A program made the translations under genes and the position numbers. A stretch of 64,000 nt of DNA from JAEUOS01 sp040382235 (GTDB lineage Bacteria > Pseudomonadota > Gammaproteobacteria > Burkholderiales > JAEUOS01). The notes beneath the pieces are model-generated. The model did not search any database and was not told the origin of the DNA. It was given only the letters and a program-made list of their open reading frames with translations. Location: contig JBEIFV010000007.1 in assembly GCA_040382235.1 (NCBI GenBank), positions 22,447-86,446 on the forward strand, written 5' to 3'. The stretch's first letter is position 1, and each line of letters begins with the position of its first letter. This document shows positions 6,929 through 14,853 of this stretch, one piece after another.

Positions 6929-7399
6929 TCAATGGTGATGCCCGTGCCCGCCATGCACATGGCGATGCGCGATCTCTTCGGCAGAGGCCTGGCGCACTGC
7001 CATGACCTTGCAGGCGAAGCGCAAGGCTTCGCCGGCCAGTGGCTGGTTGCCGTCCAGGTGAACCACCGGCCCCTTGATCTTCATGACATGAAACATCGTC
7101 GGCACGCCACTGTCGCTCACACCTTCCAGCGTGCCGCCCAGCTTCACCCCGGGCGGGAATTCGGCTCTGGGAATCGTGCGCACCAGGCTTTCGTCGCGCG
7201 GGCCGAAGGCTTCATCGACGGCTAAGTCCACGGTGACGGCAAAACCTGTGGCCTGGCCGTCCAGCGCGGCCTCGACCTTGGGGAACAGGCTTTCATAGCC
7301 GCCATGCAGATAGTCGATGGTATTGCTTTCGCGCAGTTTGCCTTGTGCATCGGTGATGGTGTAGCGCAGGGTGACCGCGGTGTCTTTGGTGATGTTCAT
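6929..7399 (-). CDS. slyD: SlyD-like FKBP-type peptidyl-prolyl isomerase
   Basis: A 156-residue SlyD-type FKBP isomerase and chaperone. The N-terminal half MNITKDTAVTLRYTITDAQG and YLHGGYESLFPKVEAALDG is the FKBP fold. The inserted flap and PPGVKLGGTLEGVSDSG follow. The C-terminus is His-rich (AHRHVHGGHGHHH), as in SlyD proteins that bind nickel and other metals. The start is the ATG at 7399, which overlaps the stop of the molybdenum hydroxylase gene by four bases (ATGA); longer starts lie inside that gene. The coupling is unusual and might help maturation of the neighbouring enzyme, but that is inference. Confidence 0.85.
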   Translation of the reverse strand: MNITKDTAVTLRYTITDAQGKLRESNTIDYLHGGYESLFPKVEAALDGQATGFAVTVDLAVDEAFGPRDESLVRTIPRAEFPPGVKLGGTLEGVSDSGVPTMFHVMKIKGPVVHLDGNQPLAGEALRFACKVMAVRQASAEEIAHRHVHGGHGHHH

Positions 7400-9747
7400 G
7401 TGGGCTTGGCGGCGGTTGGATTTGAAGGGTTTGTGGCGCTTTCGCTTGAACGGCTGCTGCGCAAGACTTGCCACACCCGCGCCGGTGTCGCCGGCATGTC
7501 CAGGTGCGCGATGCCGAGAGGCCGCAGGGCATCGACCATCGCGTTCATCAGGGTCGGCAGCGCGCCGGTGGTACCGGCCTCGCCGGCGCCCTTGGCGCCC
7601 AGGAAGTTGCTGGGGCTCGATACGGGATGCTCGACCGCCCTGATCTGCGGCAGCAATCCGGCACGTGGCATGTAGTAGTCCATGAAGCTGCCGCTCTGCA
7701 ACTGCCCGGATTCGCGGTCATACACACTGTGTTCGCCGAACACCTGGCCCGCCCCCTGCAGGATGCCGCCGTGCAATTGCCCTTCGACCAAGGTGTGGTT
7801 GAGCACGGTGCCGCAATCGTCGACCGCGACATAGCTCAAAACCTCGGTGGCGCCGGTGTCGGGGTCGATCTCGACTTCGGCCACATGCGCGCCGCTGGGG
7901 AAGGCGCGCGACAGCAGTACCTCGCCTTCCGCATCCAGCGGATGCTGCGCGGCGCCACGGTATTCGGCGATCAGGTCGGTGAGCGCGACGCCCAGGTCGG
8001 TGCCCTTGACGCGATAGGTGCCATCGACAAATTCGATATCATCGGCCGCGGCCTCAAGCCGGGTTGCCGCCAGCAGCGAGCCCTTGCGCACCACTTCCAA
8101 GGCGCCCAGCTTGAAGGCGCTGCCATATTGCTGCGTGGAGCGCGAGCCGACCACGCCGTTGCCCATCAGGGTCGCTGTGACCGGGTCGTTGGTGGAGAGC
8201 CTGATCTGCAGCGGGTCGATGCCCAGGGTGCGCGCCACCAGTTCCGGGTACACCGTTTCATGCCCCTGGCCGTGGTTTTGCGTTACCGCGTGCAGCACCA
8301 GGCCGCCATCGCCATCGAAGCGCAGCGCCACCTGGTCTTTCGGCGCCACGCCCCCGCCTGAAGGTTCGAGGAACAAGGCCAGCCCCAGGCCGCGCAGCTT
8401 GCCGCGCGCCTGCGATCCGGTGCGTCGCGCCGCGAAGCCGGCCCAGTCGGCGTGCACCACCGCCTTGTCGATCAAGCCGGCGAAATCACCGGAATCGTAG
8501 CTGGCGCCGGCGGCGTTGGTGAACGGCATGGCGTCCTTGGGAATCGCGTTCTTGCGGCGAATCGCCACCCGGTCCAGCCCTAGCTGGGCGGCGGCCTCGT
8601 CAACCAGTCGTTCCACCGCATAGGCCATGTCGGGGCGGCCGGCACCGCGGTAGGCGGTGGTCGGGCAGGTGTGGGTGAGCACGCAGCGATGGCGGCCGTA
8701 ACCGGTGGTCACGCTGTAGGCGCCGCCGATGGTCAGGCTGCCGTTCATGGTGTTGATCAGCGGGCCGGCCGGGGTCAGGTAGGCGCCCTGGTCGCACAGC
8801 CAGTGCATGCGAAAAGCGCGAAAAGTGCCGTCACGGTCGAGCGCCAGTTCGGCCTCGATAGTGAGCGCACGGCCATGCGCCTCGGTGGCCAGTTGCTCGG
8901 TGCGGCTGCCGGTCCACTTGATGGGCGCGCGCAGTTCTCGCGCGGCCCACATCAGGATCACATAGTCCATGTAGGCCGCCGAGCGGGCGCCGAAGCCGCC
9001 GCCCACGTCCTGCGCGTGGATCCGCACCTTGGCCGGTTCCAGGCCGAGGATGTGACACAGCCCCGGGCGCATCATGGTGGCGCCCTGGTTGGGCACGTAC
9101 AGGTCGAATTGGCCGCTGGCGGAGTTGAAGTCGACCAGGCAGGCGCGCGGCTCCATCGGGCAGGGCGCCACGCGCTGGCTTTCCAGGCGCAGGCGCACCA
9201 CATGTTGGGCCGAGTCGATGGCCGCCGCGGTGGTGGCCTCGTTGCCGTACTCATAGTCGAAGGCGATGTTGCCGGGCACCGATGCATGCACCAGCGGTGC
9301 ATCGGTTGCGACGGCGTCTTCCGGGTTGGCGATTGCCGCCAAGTCTTCATAGTCCACCGCGATCAAGCCAGCGGCATCCTGCGCGGCGGCTGCGCTGGTG
9401 GCGACCACCAGTGCCACCTCTTCACCTACATAACGCACGCAGTCGCTGGCGAAAGGGCGGCGCGGCGGCACGACGATCGCCTGGCCGCCACGACCGGGAA
9501 AGCTCACCAGGGTCCCGGGCGGCTTGAAGTTGGCGCCGCCGGTGTCCGCCGCGGTAAAGACCGCGGTAACGCCGGGCGCGGCGCGCGCCGCGCTGCTGTC
9601 GATGCCCTTGATCAGCGCGGATGCGCGGTCGGCGCGCACGAAGGCCGCGTGCAACTGGCCCGGCAGATTGACGTCGGCGGTGTAGCGGCCGCTGCCGGTA
9701 ATCAGCCGGCGGTCTTCGCGGCGGCCGGTGAATGGGAAGTCGGTCAT
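7396..9747 (-). CDS. Molybdenum hydroxylase large subunit (xanthine dehydrogenase/CoxL family)
   Basis: This 783-residue protein has the two-domain molybdopterin-binding layout of the aldehyde oxidase/CoxL family. The N-terminal domain starts GRREDRRLITGSGRYTADV. The cofactor loop GGGFGARS is near residue 250. AYRGAGRPDMAY (~365) is the form-II-like active-site loop rather than the AYRCSFR signature of true CO dehydrogenase. GAKGAGEAGTTG (~720) carries the catalytic Glu. Such enzymes need FAD and [2Fe-2S] subunits, but none is encoded in this window, so partners must lie elsewhere. The substrate cannot be predicted. It is coupled by a four-base overlap to the SlyD-like gene. Confidence 0.9.
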   Translation of the reverse strand: MTDFPFTGRREDRRLITGSGRYTADVNLPGQLHAAFVRADRASALIKGIDSSAARAAPGVTAVFTAADTGGANFKPPGTLVSFPGRGGQAIVVPPRRPFASDCVRYVGEEVALVVATSAAAAQDAAGLIAVDYEDLAAIANPEDAVATDAPLVHASVPGNIAFDYEYGNEATTAAAIDSAQHVVRLRLESQRVAPCPMEPRACLVDFNSASGQFDLYVPNQGATMMRPGLCHILGLEPAKVRIHAQDVGGGFGARSAAYMDYVILMWAARELRAPIKWTGSRTEQLATEAHGRALTIEAELALDRDGTFRAFRMHWLCDQGAYLTPAGPLINTMNGSLTIGGAYSVTTGYGRHRCVLTHTCPTTAYRGAGRPDMAYAVERLVDEAAAQLGLDRVAIRRKNAIPKDAMPFTNAAGASYDSGDFAGLIDKAVVHADWAGFAARRTGSQARGKLRGLGLALFLEPSGGGVAPKDQVALRFDGDGGLVLHAVTQNHGQGHETVYPELVARTLGIDPLQIRLSTNDPVTATLMGNGVVGSRSTQQYGSAFKLGALEVVRKGSLLAATRLEAAADDIEFVDGTYRVKGTDLGVALTDLIAEYRGAAQHPLDAEGEVLLSRAFPSGAHVAEVEIDPDTGATEVLSYVAVDDCGTVLNHTLVEGQLHGGILQGAGQVFGEHSVYDRESGQLQSGSFMDYYMPRAGLLPQIRAVEHPVSSPSNFLGAKGAGEAGTTGALPTLMNAMVDALRPLGIAHLDMPATPARVWQVLRSSRSSESATNPSNPTAAKPT

Positions 9748-9900
9748 GGGGTCGGGGAAAGGATCAATTGTGTGTTCATGCCCCCATTGTCAGGTAGGTC
9801 CGCCAGGCGTGCAACAAACCGACAGATTTCCCTGGGTTTGAGTTGCCGTTGGCGCTTATCCCGGGCGCCTTCGCAGCGGCCCATGTCGTAGCATTGCGCC

Positions 9901-11043
9901 ATGCCCCCGAACACCCCGCGCCGTCGCATCGCCCATCTCGACATGGACGCCTTCTACGCGTCAGTCGAGTTGCTGCGCCGGCCCGACCTGAAGGGCCTGC
10001 CGGTCGTCATCGGCGGGCGGCGCGCCGCCGCCGGCATGGGCCCGGAACCCTTGTCTTCCTACGCCGGCCGTGGTGTGGTCACCACCTGCACCTACGAAGC
10101 GCGCGCCTTCGGCGTGCATTCCGGCATGCCGATGATGAAGGCGCGCGCACTGTGTCCACAGGCACTGTCGCTGCCGCTGGATTTCGACGAATACCGCCGC
10201 TACTCGCGCCTGTTCAAGGCCGCCATCGCGGAGGTCGCGCCGACTATCGAAGACCGCGGCATCGACGAGGTGTACATCGACCTCACCGAACTGCCGGGCG
10301 ACGCGCGCGCGATTGCCAGCGCGATCAAGGCGCGGGTGCGTGCCGCCACCGGCCTCACCTGCTCGATCGCGGTGGCGCCCAACAAGCTCTTGGCCAAGAT
10401 CGGCTCCGAACTCGACAAGCCCGATGGCCTGACGCTCATCGACCCGGAAGACCTGGAGCCGCTGATCTGGCCGCTGCCGGCCAAGCGTATCAACGGTGTC
10501 GGCCCCAAGGCCAACGAGAAATTGGCCGCCCTCAATATCGTCACCATCGGCGACCTCGCGCGCGAGACGCCGGAATTCCTGATCCGCCATTTTGGCCAGA
10601 ACTACGGCCGCTGGCTGCACGACTGCGCTTATGGCCGCGACGAGCGCCCGGTGGTTACCTTCTCCGAGCCGAAATCACGCAGCCGCGAAACCACCTTCGC
10701 CGAAGACACGCGCGACTTCGACCAGATCGCCGGCGTGCTGGTCAAGCTGTGTCAGCAAGTAGCGGAGGACCTGCAAAAGCGCGGCTACGCCGGGCGCACC
10801 GTCGGCGTGAAGCTGCGCTACACCGATTTCCAGATCGTCACGCGTGACAACACGCTGGAGATCGCGGTCAACGACGCGCAGGCGATTCGCAGGGCGGCCT
10901 TCGAGGCGCTTGCGAGGGTGGCGCCGCAACGCCGGTTGGCGCGGGCGATTCGCTTGATCGGGGTGCGCGTCGGTTCGTTGAGTCCGGAGGGTGCGGTGCC
11001 GTCTGAGACGGTGGTGCGGGGTCGGACACTTAGGTTGTTCTGA
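9901..11043 (+). CDS. dinB: DNA polymerase IV
   Basis: A 380-residue Y-family translesion polymerase. The catalytic palm motifs are visible: RRIAHLDMDAFYASVE with the metal-binding Asp, YEARAFGVHSGMP, and RGIDEVYIDLTEL with the second acidic pair. SIAVAPNKLLAKIGSELDKP and the helix-hairpin-helix thumb INGVGPKANEKLAALNI follow, then the little-finger domain. An extra stretch of about ten residues (AAAGMGPEPLSSYAG) sits between strands where most DinB have a short loop. No LexA box was found by eye. The gene is transcribed divergently from the molybdenum hydroxylase. Confidence 0.93.
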   Translation: MPPNTPRRRIAHLDMDAFYASVELLRRPDLKGLPVVIGGRRAAAGMGPEPLSSYAGRGVVTTCTYEARAFGVHSGMPMMKARALCPQALSLPLDFDEYRRYSRLFKAAIAEVAPTIEDRGIDEVYIDLTELPGDARAIASAIKARVRAATGLTCSIAVAPNKLLAKIGSELDKPDGLTLIDPEDLEPLIWPLPAKRINGVGPKANEKLAALNIVTIGDLARETPEFLIRHFGQNYGRWLHDCAYGRDERPVVTFSEPKSRSRETTFAEDTRDFDQIAGVLVKLCQQVAEDLQKRGYAGRTVGVKLRYTDFQIVTRDNTLEIAVNDAQAIRRAAFEALARVAPQRRLARAIRLIGVRVGSLSPEGAVPSETVVRGRTLRLF

Positions 11044-11378
11044 GGGTTCTACAACTTGTCAATGGTTCGCCATATCAGCATCGAGATCGAGTCCTGATGC
11101 CTGGCGTTCAACGTCTTGCAGGCGTGTCCGTGGCGGGCTGAATCGGAGCAAATGGGGCGCCTTCGCTCGCTGCCGATTCTGGAGTGACCCGAAATCGATT
11201 TATCCCAGCGGCCAACGGCCGCATGAGAATGGACAGCGGCCGTTCAGAGCGCGCGCGAGCTCGGAGATTGGCAGGCCGGTATCGGCCATCAAGAGTCATT
11301 CGCCGGCAAAACCTGTCGGGCCGGTTCAGACTGATTGCGGACGTCGGCATTTCTCCGAAGCAGCCGTCCAAAATGCAA
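11044..11378. other. Intergenic region after dinB
   Basis: About 335 bases between dinB and the terminator of the convergent PEP-CTERM gene. Short open frames on both strands lack ribosome binding sites and family resemblance. I see nothing convincing here. Confidence 0.4.
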
Positions 11379-11400
11379 AACGGGAGCCGCAGCCCCCGTT
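11379..11400 (-). terminator. Rho-independent terminator of the PEP-CTERM gene
   Basis: On the minus strand, AACGGG and CCCGTT pair around a GC-rich loop, with a T-rich tail (TTTTGCATTTT) following. It is 25 bases past the stop of the gene at 11425. Confidence 0.65.
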
Positions 11401-11424
11401 CTTAATTGCAGCTTTACCTGTGTA

Positions 11425-12222
11425 TCAGGCAGCCGACTGTTGCTTCCTGCGACGCGCCATGAACCCAAGCAGACCAAGACCAGCCAACATCATGGCGTAG
11501 GTGCTTGCCTCCGGGACGACGCCGGTCACTTCAAAGGGGGTGGCATACCCGGCGGCTTGGGCAAGCGGCGAGCCGGGAATCGCTGGATCGCCTAGGACAT
11601 CTGACCCTAGGGCAAACCGCAGTAGGAACGGACCCTTGACGGGTGCATAAGATGCGGAGAATCCGAACCCTGGCAGGCTCTGACCGAGTGCAACCCCAGG
11701 GGCATCGTCGTCGGCGTACCAGTCCCAACTGAGCGCAGCCCAACCAGGATAGCCTTGACCCCCGAATGGGTAGGAGATGCTTGAACCTGTGTCTATGTGC
11801 CAATACCAGCCACTCTCCTCCGAACCATTTTTACACGTCGCGGGGCATGTGATATTGGTAATACCCGCATCGGAAAAGTAGGGGATCAAGAGCCAGTACG
11901 CCCAAGGGTACGCTTCCAGACCGGGCGAGCCATTCGACACGGACTCGTTATGAATGGTCAACTCATATTTCCATGAGTCAGACCCAATCTGCGTCACGAC
12001 CGAGGATACCGATGCTTTGGTCGGAGTAGGGTCGGGGATGATCTGGGCGCTAGCCGTTCCGCTCGACAGTCCGACAGCGACAGCAGCTGACAAGACCGAT
12101 GTTTTCAAGCATCTTTCGAAACGTATGGACATCGCCAGACCCACGCGCGGCTTGCTTCGGAGTCGTGACCAGCGCTCTTGGCAGGCTGCCAAGGATGGTG
12201 CGCTAACCAGATTCTTGCTCAT
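11425..12222 (-). CDS. PEP-CTERM sorting-domain protein
   Basis: A 265-residue exported protein. The N-terminus has a long charged region and then a signal peptide hydrophobic core (TSVLSAAVAVGLSSGTASA). The C-terminus has the complete PEP-CTERM sorting signal: VPEASTYAMMLAGLGLLG, a transmembrane stretch, then an RRRKQ basic tail. Such proteins are processed by exosortase and associated with exopolysaccharide. The middle is Trp/Tyr-rich and unrecognised. A GAAGGG ribosome binding site supports the ATG at 12222, although a later Met (12132) would give a more ordinary signal peptide. A terminator follows. No exosortase gene is in the window. Confidence 0.85.
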   Translation of the reverse strand: MSKNLVSAPSLAACQERWSRLRSKPRVGLAMSIRFERCLKTSVLSAAVAVGLSSGTASAQIIPDPTPTKASVSSVVTQIGSDSWKYELTIHNESVSNGSPGLEAYPWAYWLLIPYFSDAGITNITCPATCKNGSEESGWYWHIDTGSSISYPFGGQGYPGWAALSWDWYADDDAPGVALGQSLPGFGFSASYAPVKGPFLLRFALGSDVLGDPAIPGSPLAQAAGYATPFEVTGVVPEASTYAMMLAGLGLLGFMARRRKQQSAA

Positions 12223-13026
12223 TTGAATTTCCCTTCACTCTTATACTCGGGTTGCATGCAACTTACTGGCTGATTTGCAGACGCGCTGCCAGTGCCTCAA
12301 TCAATTGCACAACTACTTGTTTTTTGGAACCACAAACCAGACCAAATCTAGCAAGCAACTAAACCGACGTCCGACCGCAACAATTTCCGACACTTTTCTG
12401 AAGTCAAGGCAGGCAAAGGGGTCGGGGTCAAAATGACTTCCAATAGCCTTTGAAAGTCAGGCCGACCCACACAATCCGGCACGAAGAAAGTAACCGGTAA
12501 GTGTCCCTAGCGCAATAGTCCGCACGGGCTGAAGAATCGTTTAACGGTCAAGCGTTCGGAGGTAGCCCGATAGGTGCCGACAGGGTTACGGACTATGCTT
12601 GTACAGGGCTTCAACCCGATGGCATTTGCCCGTAGCCAACACAATCAACATAGAGCTACGAAATCTCGCGTTTGTTGACCTATGTCAACAGAAGCGCGAA
12701 TACCAGAGTTGCGGAACTTTTCAGGTTGGATCACGGCAGCGATTTTTGAGGCGAAGGTGGCCGTCCGCTTCTGTTAAGGGTTGTCCGACACCTGCCCGGC
12801 GCATAGGACGGTCGTGCGCGAGACACCGAGCTGAGGGCAGGTGTTGGACAAGCCTTAACAGCAACCGCCCGACGGTGAATCGTGAATCGTTCGGCCGGAA
12901 TCAGCCAGGAAGCTGCCGTTGACGGTTCGCCCGGCTACGCAAATCGACTAGGAGTTGCGGGTCAGTTGCCGCTACGGGTGACCGGCAACTTGCCGGCGGG
13001 CTGACCGGGCCATGGCCCCGGCCGCT
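12223..13026. other. Long intergenic region with an inverted-repeat element
   Basis: About 800 bases separate the PEP-CTERM gene from the higBA-like pair. No open frame here looks like a real gene; the longest (12599-12922) is Arg-, Ser- and Cys-rich and has no ribosome binding site. The one structured item is the 91-base inverted repeat at 12771-12861. The first ~250 bases are less GC-rich than the surroundings and should include the promoter of the PEP-CTERM gene. Confidence 0.5.
12771..12861. repeat. Inverted repeat, 27-bp arms
   Basis: Bases 12771-12797 (CTGTTAAGG..., ending CACCTGCCC) and 12835-12861 are complementary over 27 bases with two mismatches, separated by 37 bases. It could form a large stem-loop, be a pair of mobile-element ends, or be a MITE. 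There is no T-run, so a simple terminator is unlikely. Confidence 0.6.
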
Positions 13027-13055
13027 TTGACATAATGTAGTGCATAAACTACAAT
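13027..13055 (+). promoter_or_regulatory. Sigma70 promoter of the higBA-like pair
   Basis: A perfect -35 box, TTGACA (13027-13032), and the -10 box TACAAT (13050-13055) are separated by 17 bases. An inverted repeat, GTAGT(13037-13041)/ACTAC(13048-13052), lies between and overlaps the -10, a suitable operator. The predicted start of transcription is at or next to the GTG at 13062, so the message may be nearly leaderless. Confidence 0.65.
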
Positions 13056-13061
13056 CGTGTT

Positions 13062-13361
13062 GTGGCTATCGAGATCAAACAGACAGAGATCTTCCGGAAG
13101 TGGCGAGTGCGACTGAAAGACGAGAGGGTGCGAGCCCTGATCGCATCGCGTCTGGATCGTCTGGCCTTTGGTCACGCGGGCGATGCGGAGCCGGTCGGGG
13201 ACGGCATCAGCGAGTTGCGCATCCATCATGGCCCCGGCTACCGAATCTATATCAAGCGCCAGGGCGACGAGATCATCATCTTGCTGTGCGGGGGTGACAA
13301 GAGCACCCAGAACAAGGACATCAGGGCCGCGAAACGGCTCGCGAAGGAATGGAGCACGTGA
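13062..13361 (+). CDS. HigB/RelE-superfamily toxin (COG3657 type)
   Basis: This 99-residue toxin begins with GTG (MAIEIKQTEIFRKWRVRL). It has the compact RelE-like fold of the 'addiction module killer protein' group: ASRLDRLAFGHAGDAEPVGD, GISELRIHHGPGYRIYIKR, and EIIILLCGGDKSTQNKDIRAAKRLA. It is followed after one base by its antitoxin, the toxin-first order typical of HigBA-like pairs. A strong promoter lies directly upstream. Confidence 0.88.
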   Translation: MAIEIKQTEIFRKWRVRLKDERVRALIASRLDRLAFGHAGDAEPVGDGISELRIHHGPGYRIYIKRQGDEIIILLCGGDKSTQNKDIRAAKRLAKEWST

Positions 13362-13362
13362 A

Positions 13363-13656
13363 ATGCCCGGCAAGTTGACTACCTACGATCCCGCCGAAGA
13401 CCTGGCCTCCGATGCGGCGATCGCGACCTTCATGGCCGAAGCGTTCGCCACCCAGGATGCGGGCTACATCGCGCATGCACTCGGCGTCGTCGCGCGTGCC
13501 AAGGGCATGTCGCAGATCGCCGGTCAGACCGGCTTGTCACGCGAACAGCTCTATCGTTCGTTCAGTGAAAACGGCAATCCCACGCTCAAGACCACGCTCG
13601 CGGTGATGAAGGCCCTCGGCCTCGAGCTGAGCGCCAAGGTTCCGCAAACGGCTTGA
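13363..13656 (+). CDS. HigA-type helix-turn-helix antitoxin (COG3636 type)
   Basis: A 97-residue antitoxin: MPGKLTTYDPAEDLASDAAI, then FMAEAFATQDAGYIAHALG, a helix-turn-helix region ARAKGMSQIAGQTGLSREQL and YRSFSENGNPTLKTTLAVM, and KALGLELSAKV. This is the standard form of the antitoxin of COG3657-type toxins. I chose the ATG at 13363, one base after the toxin stop. The frame is open further upstream but overlaps the toxin gene. The pair looks intact. Confidence 0.88.
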   Translation: MPGKLTTYDPAEDLASDAAIATFMAEAFATQDAGYIAHALGVVARAKGMSQIAGQTGLSREQLYRSFSENGNPTLKTTLAVMKALGLELSAKVPQTA

Positions 13657-13890
13657 CGGGCTACTTCATGATGCGTGCGTCACGCATTGCGATGGCAACT
13701 ACGTCGGCATCCAGGGTGCGATTCCCGAGCGGTAGATTCAGGGTGTGAAGCGCGTCATGACCGGCCAGGGTCGGCGATGACGCAAGGCGCAGCAGCAACT
13801 GCGCATAGACTAAGAAATCTCATGACGGGGCCTACGGCAATACCCTTCGACCTGGCGCCGCGAGTCGCTGGTTAGCCGTATGATTCCAGT

Positions 13891-14079
13891 ATGGAAAAAT
13901 TCGTCACCCGCACGGTTCTCAAGGCTGATTCGCGCGACCTCGCCTATTGGCTTTCGCGGTCGGTCGAAGAGCGGATCGCGGCCGTCGAACTGTTCCGGCA
14001 ACAGTGGTTTGCGCAGCACCCGCATGCTGAACAAAGACTTCAAAGAGTTTGCCGGATTACTCAACTCCACCGGGGTTGA
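13891..14079 (+). CDS. Small protein paired with a nucleotidyltransferase gene
   Basis: A 62-residue protein, MEKFVTRTVLKADSRDLAYW, then LSRSVEERIAAVELFRQQWF, ending RLQRVCRITQLHRG. Small proteins of this kind usually sit immediately before, and overlap, a Pol-beta-type nucleotidyltransferase gene, and the pair is thought to be TA-like. Here the overlap with the following gene (start 14024) is about 55 bases. Its partner is broken by a stop codon. The role is unknown and the assignment rests on context. Confidence 0.6.
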   Translation: MEKFVTRTVLKADSRDLAYWLSRSVEERIAAVELFRQQWFAQHPHAEQRLQRVCRITQLHRG

Positions 14080-14338
14080 ATAGGTGGTGGTCGGTGGCTA
14101 TGCGTTGGCCGCTTATGGGCATCCGCGCTACACCGGGGACCTCGACATCTGGGTGCGCTGCACACCCGCCAACTCCGCAAAGCTGCTCGTTGCTCTTCGC
14201 CAATTCGGTTTTGGCGCTCTGGGTTTGGCCGAGAGCGATTTTCTGGTGCCCGGATCTGTCGTTCAATTGGGGTATCCGCCGGCACGGATCGATATTCTTA
14301 CCTCGATCGACGGTGTCGATTTCGATTCCTATTCGTGA
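14024..14338 (+). pseudogene. Nucleotidyltransferase with amber codon and truncated 3' end (copy 1)
   Basis: The reading is MLNKDFKEFAGLLNSTGVE, TAG (14081-14083), then VVVGGYALAAYGHPRYTGDL, DIWVRCTPANSAKLL and so on to IDGVDFDSYS and a stop. The GG...GDLDIW pattern is the Pol-beta/MNT nucleotidyltransferase active site. Relatives have Tyr where the TAG is. The normal C-terminal third is missing and is replaced by sequence resembling 19642-19720. A second copy at 17431 has the same TAG. A GTG at 14084 could start a shorter protein lacking the N-terminal helix. Confidence 0.75.
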
Positions 14339-14410
14339 ATGTATCCGATGGTGCATGAGCGGTCAAAGGCGCACGCAACCACGGGAAACCGATCGATCGC
14401 TCAATATCCC
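14325..14410 (-). repeat. 80-bp repeat shared with 19642-19720
   Basis: CTATTCGTG.ATGTATCCG onwards is about 80% identical over ~80 bases to 19642-19720. Read on the minus strand both encode ...ACxFDRSCxxGYIHE and a TAG stop. In both places it abuts a truncated gene. It probably is the 3' end of an otherwise lost gene, or a repeat where recombination joined unrelated sequences. Confidence 0.5.
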
Positions 14411-14591
14411 TGACCTTTTTCCAGCCCAACGCGCCTGATTTCCTCTCTATCGGCGCATTTGCACGCGGATTGGTCGAAAGGCCACCCTTAAGCCCTGTCG
14501 AGAACCAGTCCGGATTTGCCCCTCAAGCCGCCTGAAACCGATCGAGCCGCACGGCCGGTGCGCACGATGGTGGCTGCGCGGCCAGCCCCGG

Positions 14592-14825
14592 ATGAGTAAG
14601 GATGCGTTGGATCACGGCAGGCTCCTCAACTGGGGGGCGGCCATGAGCCGCGGCCAGATTGCCGGCGACATTCCGGGCCTGGTGGTGGGTGTCAATCGCC
14701 TGGGGCGGGCGGTGTGCCGCGACCTGTTCGGGGCCGACCAGCAGCGGTTTTGCGAAGCCCTGCTGGTGCATGCCGAGCCTGAGTTGCGCGATACCCGCTA
14801 CTACGTGCCCGCCGCGCGCTCCTAG
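14592..14825 (+). CDS. Hypothetical protein or gene remnant
   Basis: This 77-codon frame reads MSKDALDHGRLLNWGAAMSR, GQIAGDIPGLVVGVNRLGRA, VCRDLFGADQQRFCEALLVH and AEPELRDTRYYVPAARS. The composition is protein-like, but I do not recognise the family, and no clear ribosome binding site precedes the ATG. The text has the feel of the C-terminal end of a longer enzyme. The 14411-14591 stretch before it holds nothing recognisable. It converges on pilU. Confidence 0.3.
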   Translation: MSKDALDHGRLLNWGAAMSRGQIAGDIPGLVVGVNRLGRAVCRDLFGADQQRFCEALLVHAEPELRDTRYYVPAARS

Positions 14826-14853
14826 CCGCCGCCGCAGGCAGGCGCCGCCCCGC

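Noticed and set aside
7396..9747. True CO dehydrogenase (coxL)
   Set aside because: The active-site loop is AYRGAGRP, not the AYRCSFR of form I, and coxM/coxS are missing.
12771..12861. Integron attC site
   Set aside because: The expected core sites (RYYYAAC and GTTRRRY) are not present at the ends of the arms, and no integrase or cassette array is nearby.
12599..12922. 107-codon frame in the long gap before higBA
   Set aside because: No ribosome binding site, odd composition, and it covers one arm of the inverted repeat and its surroundings.
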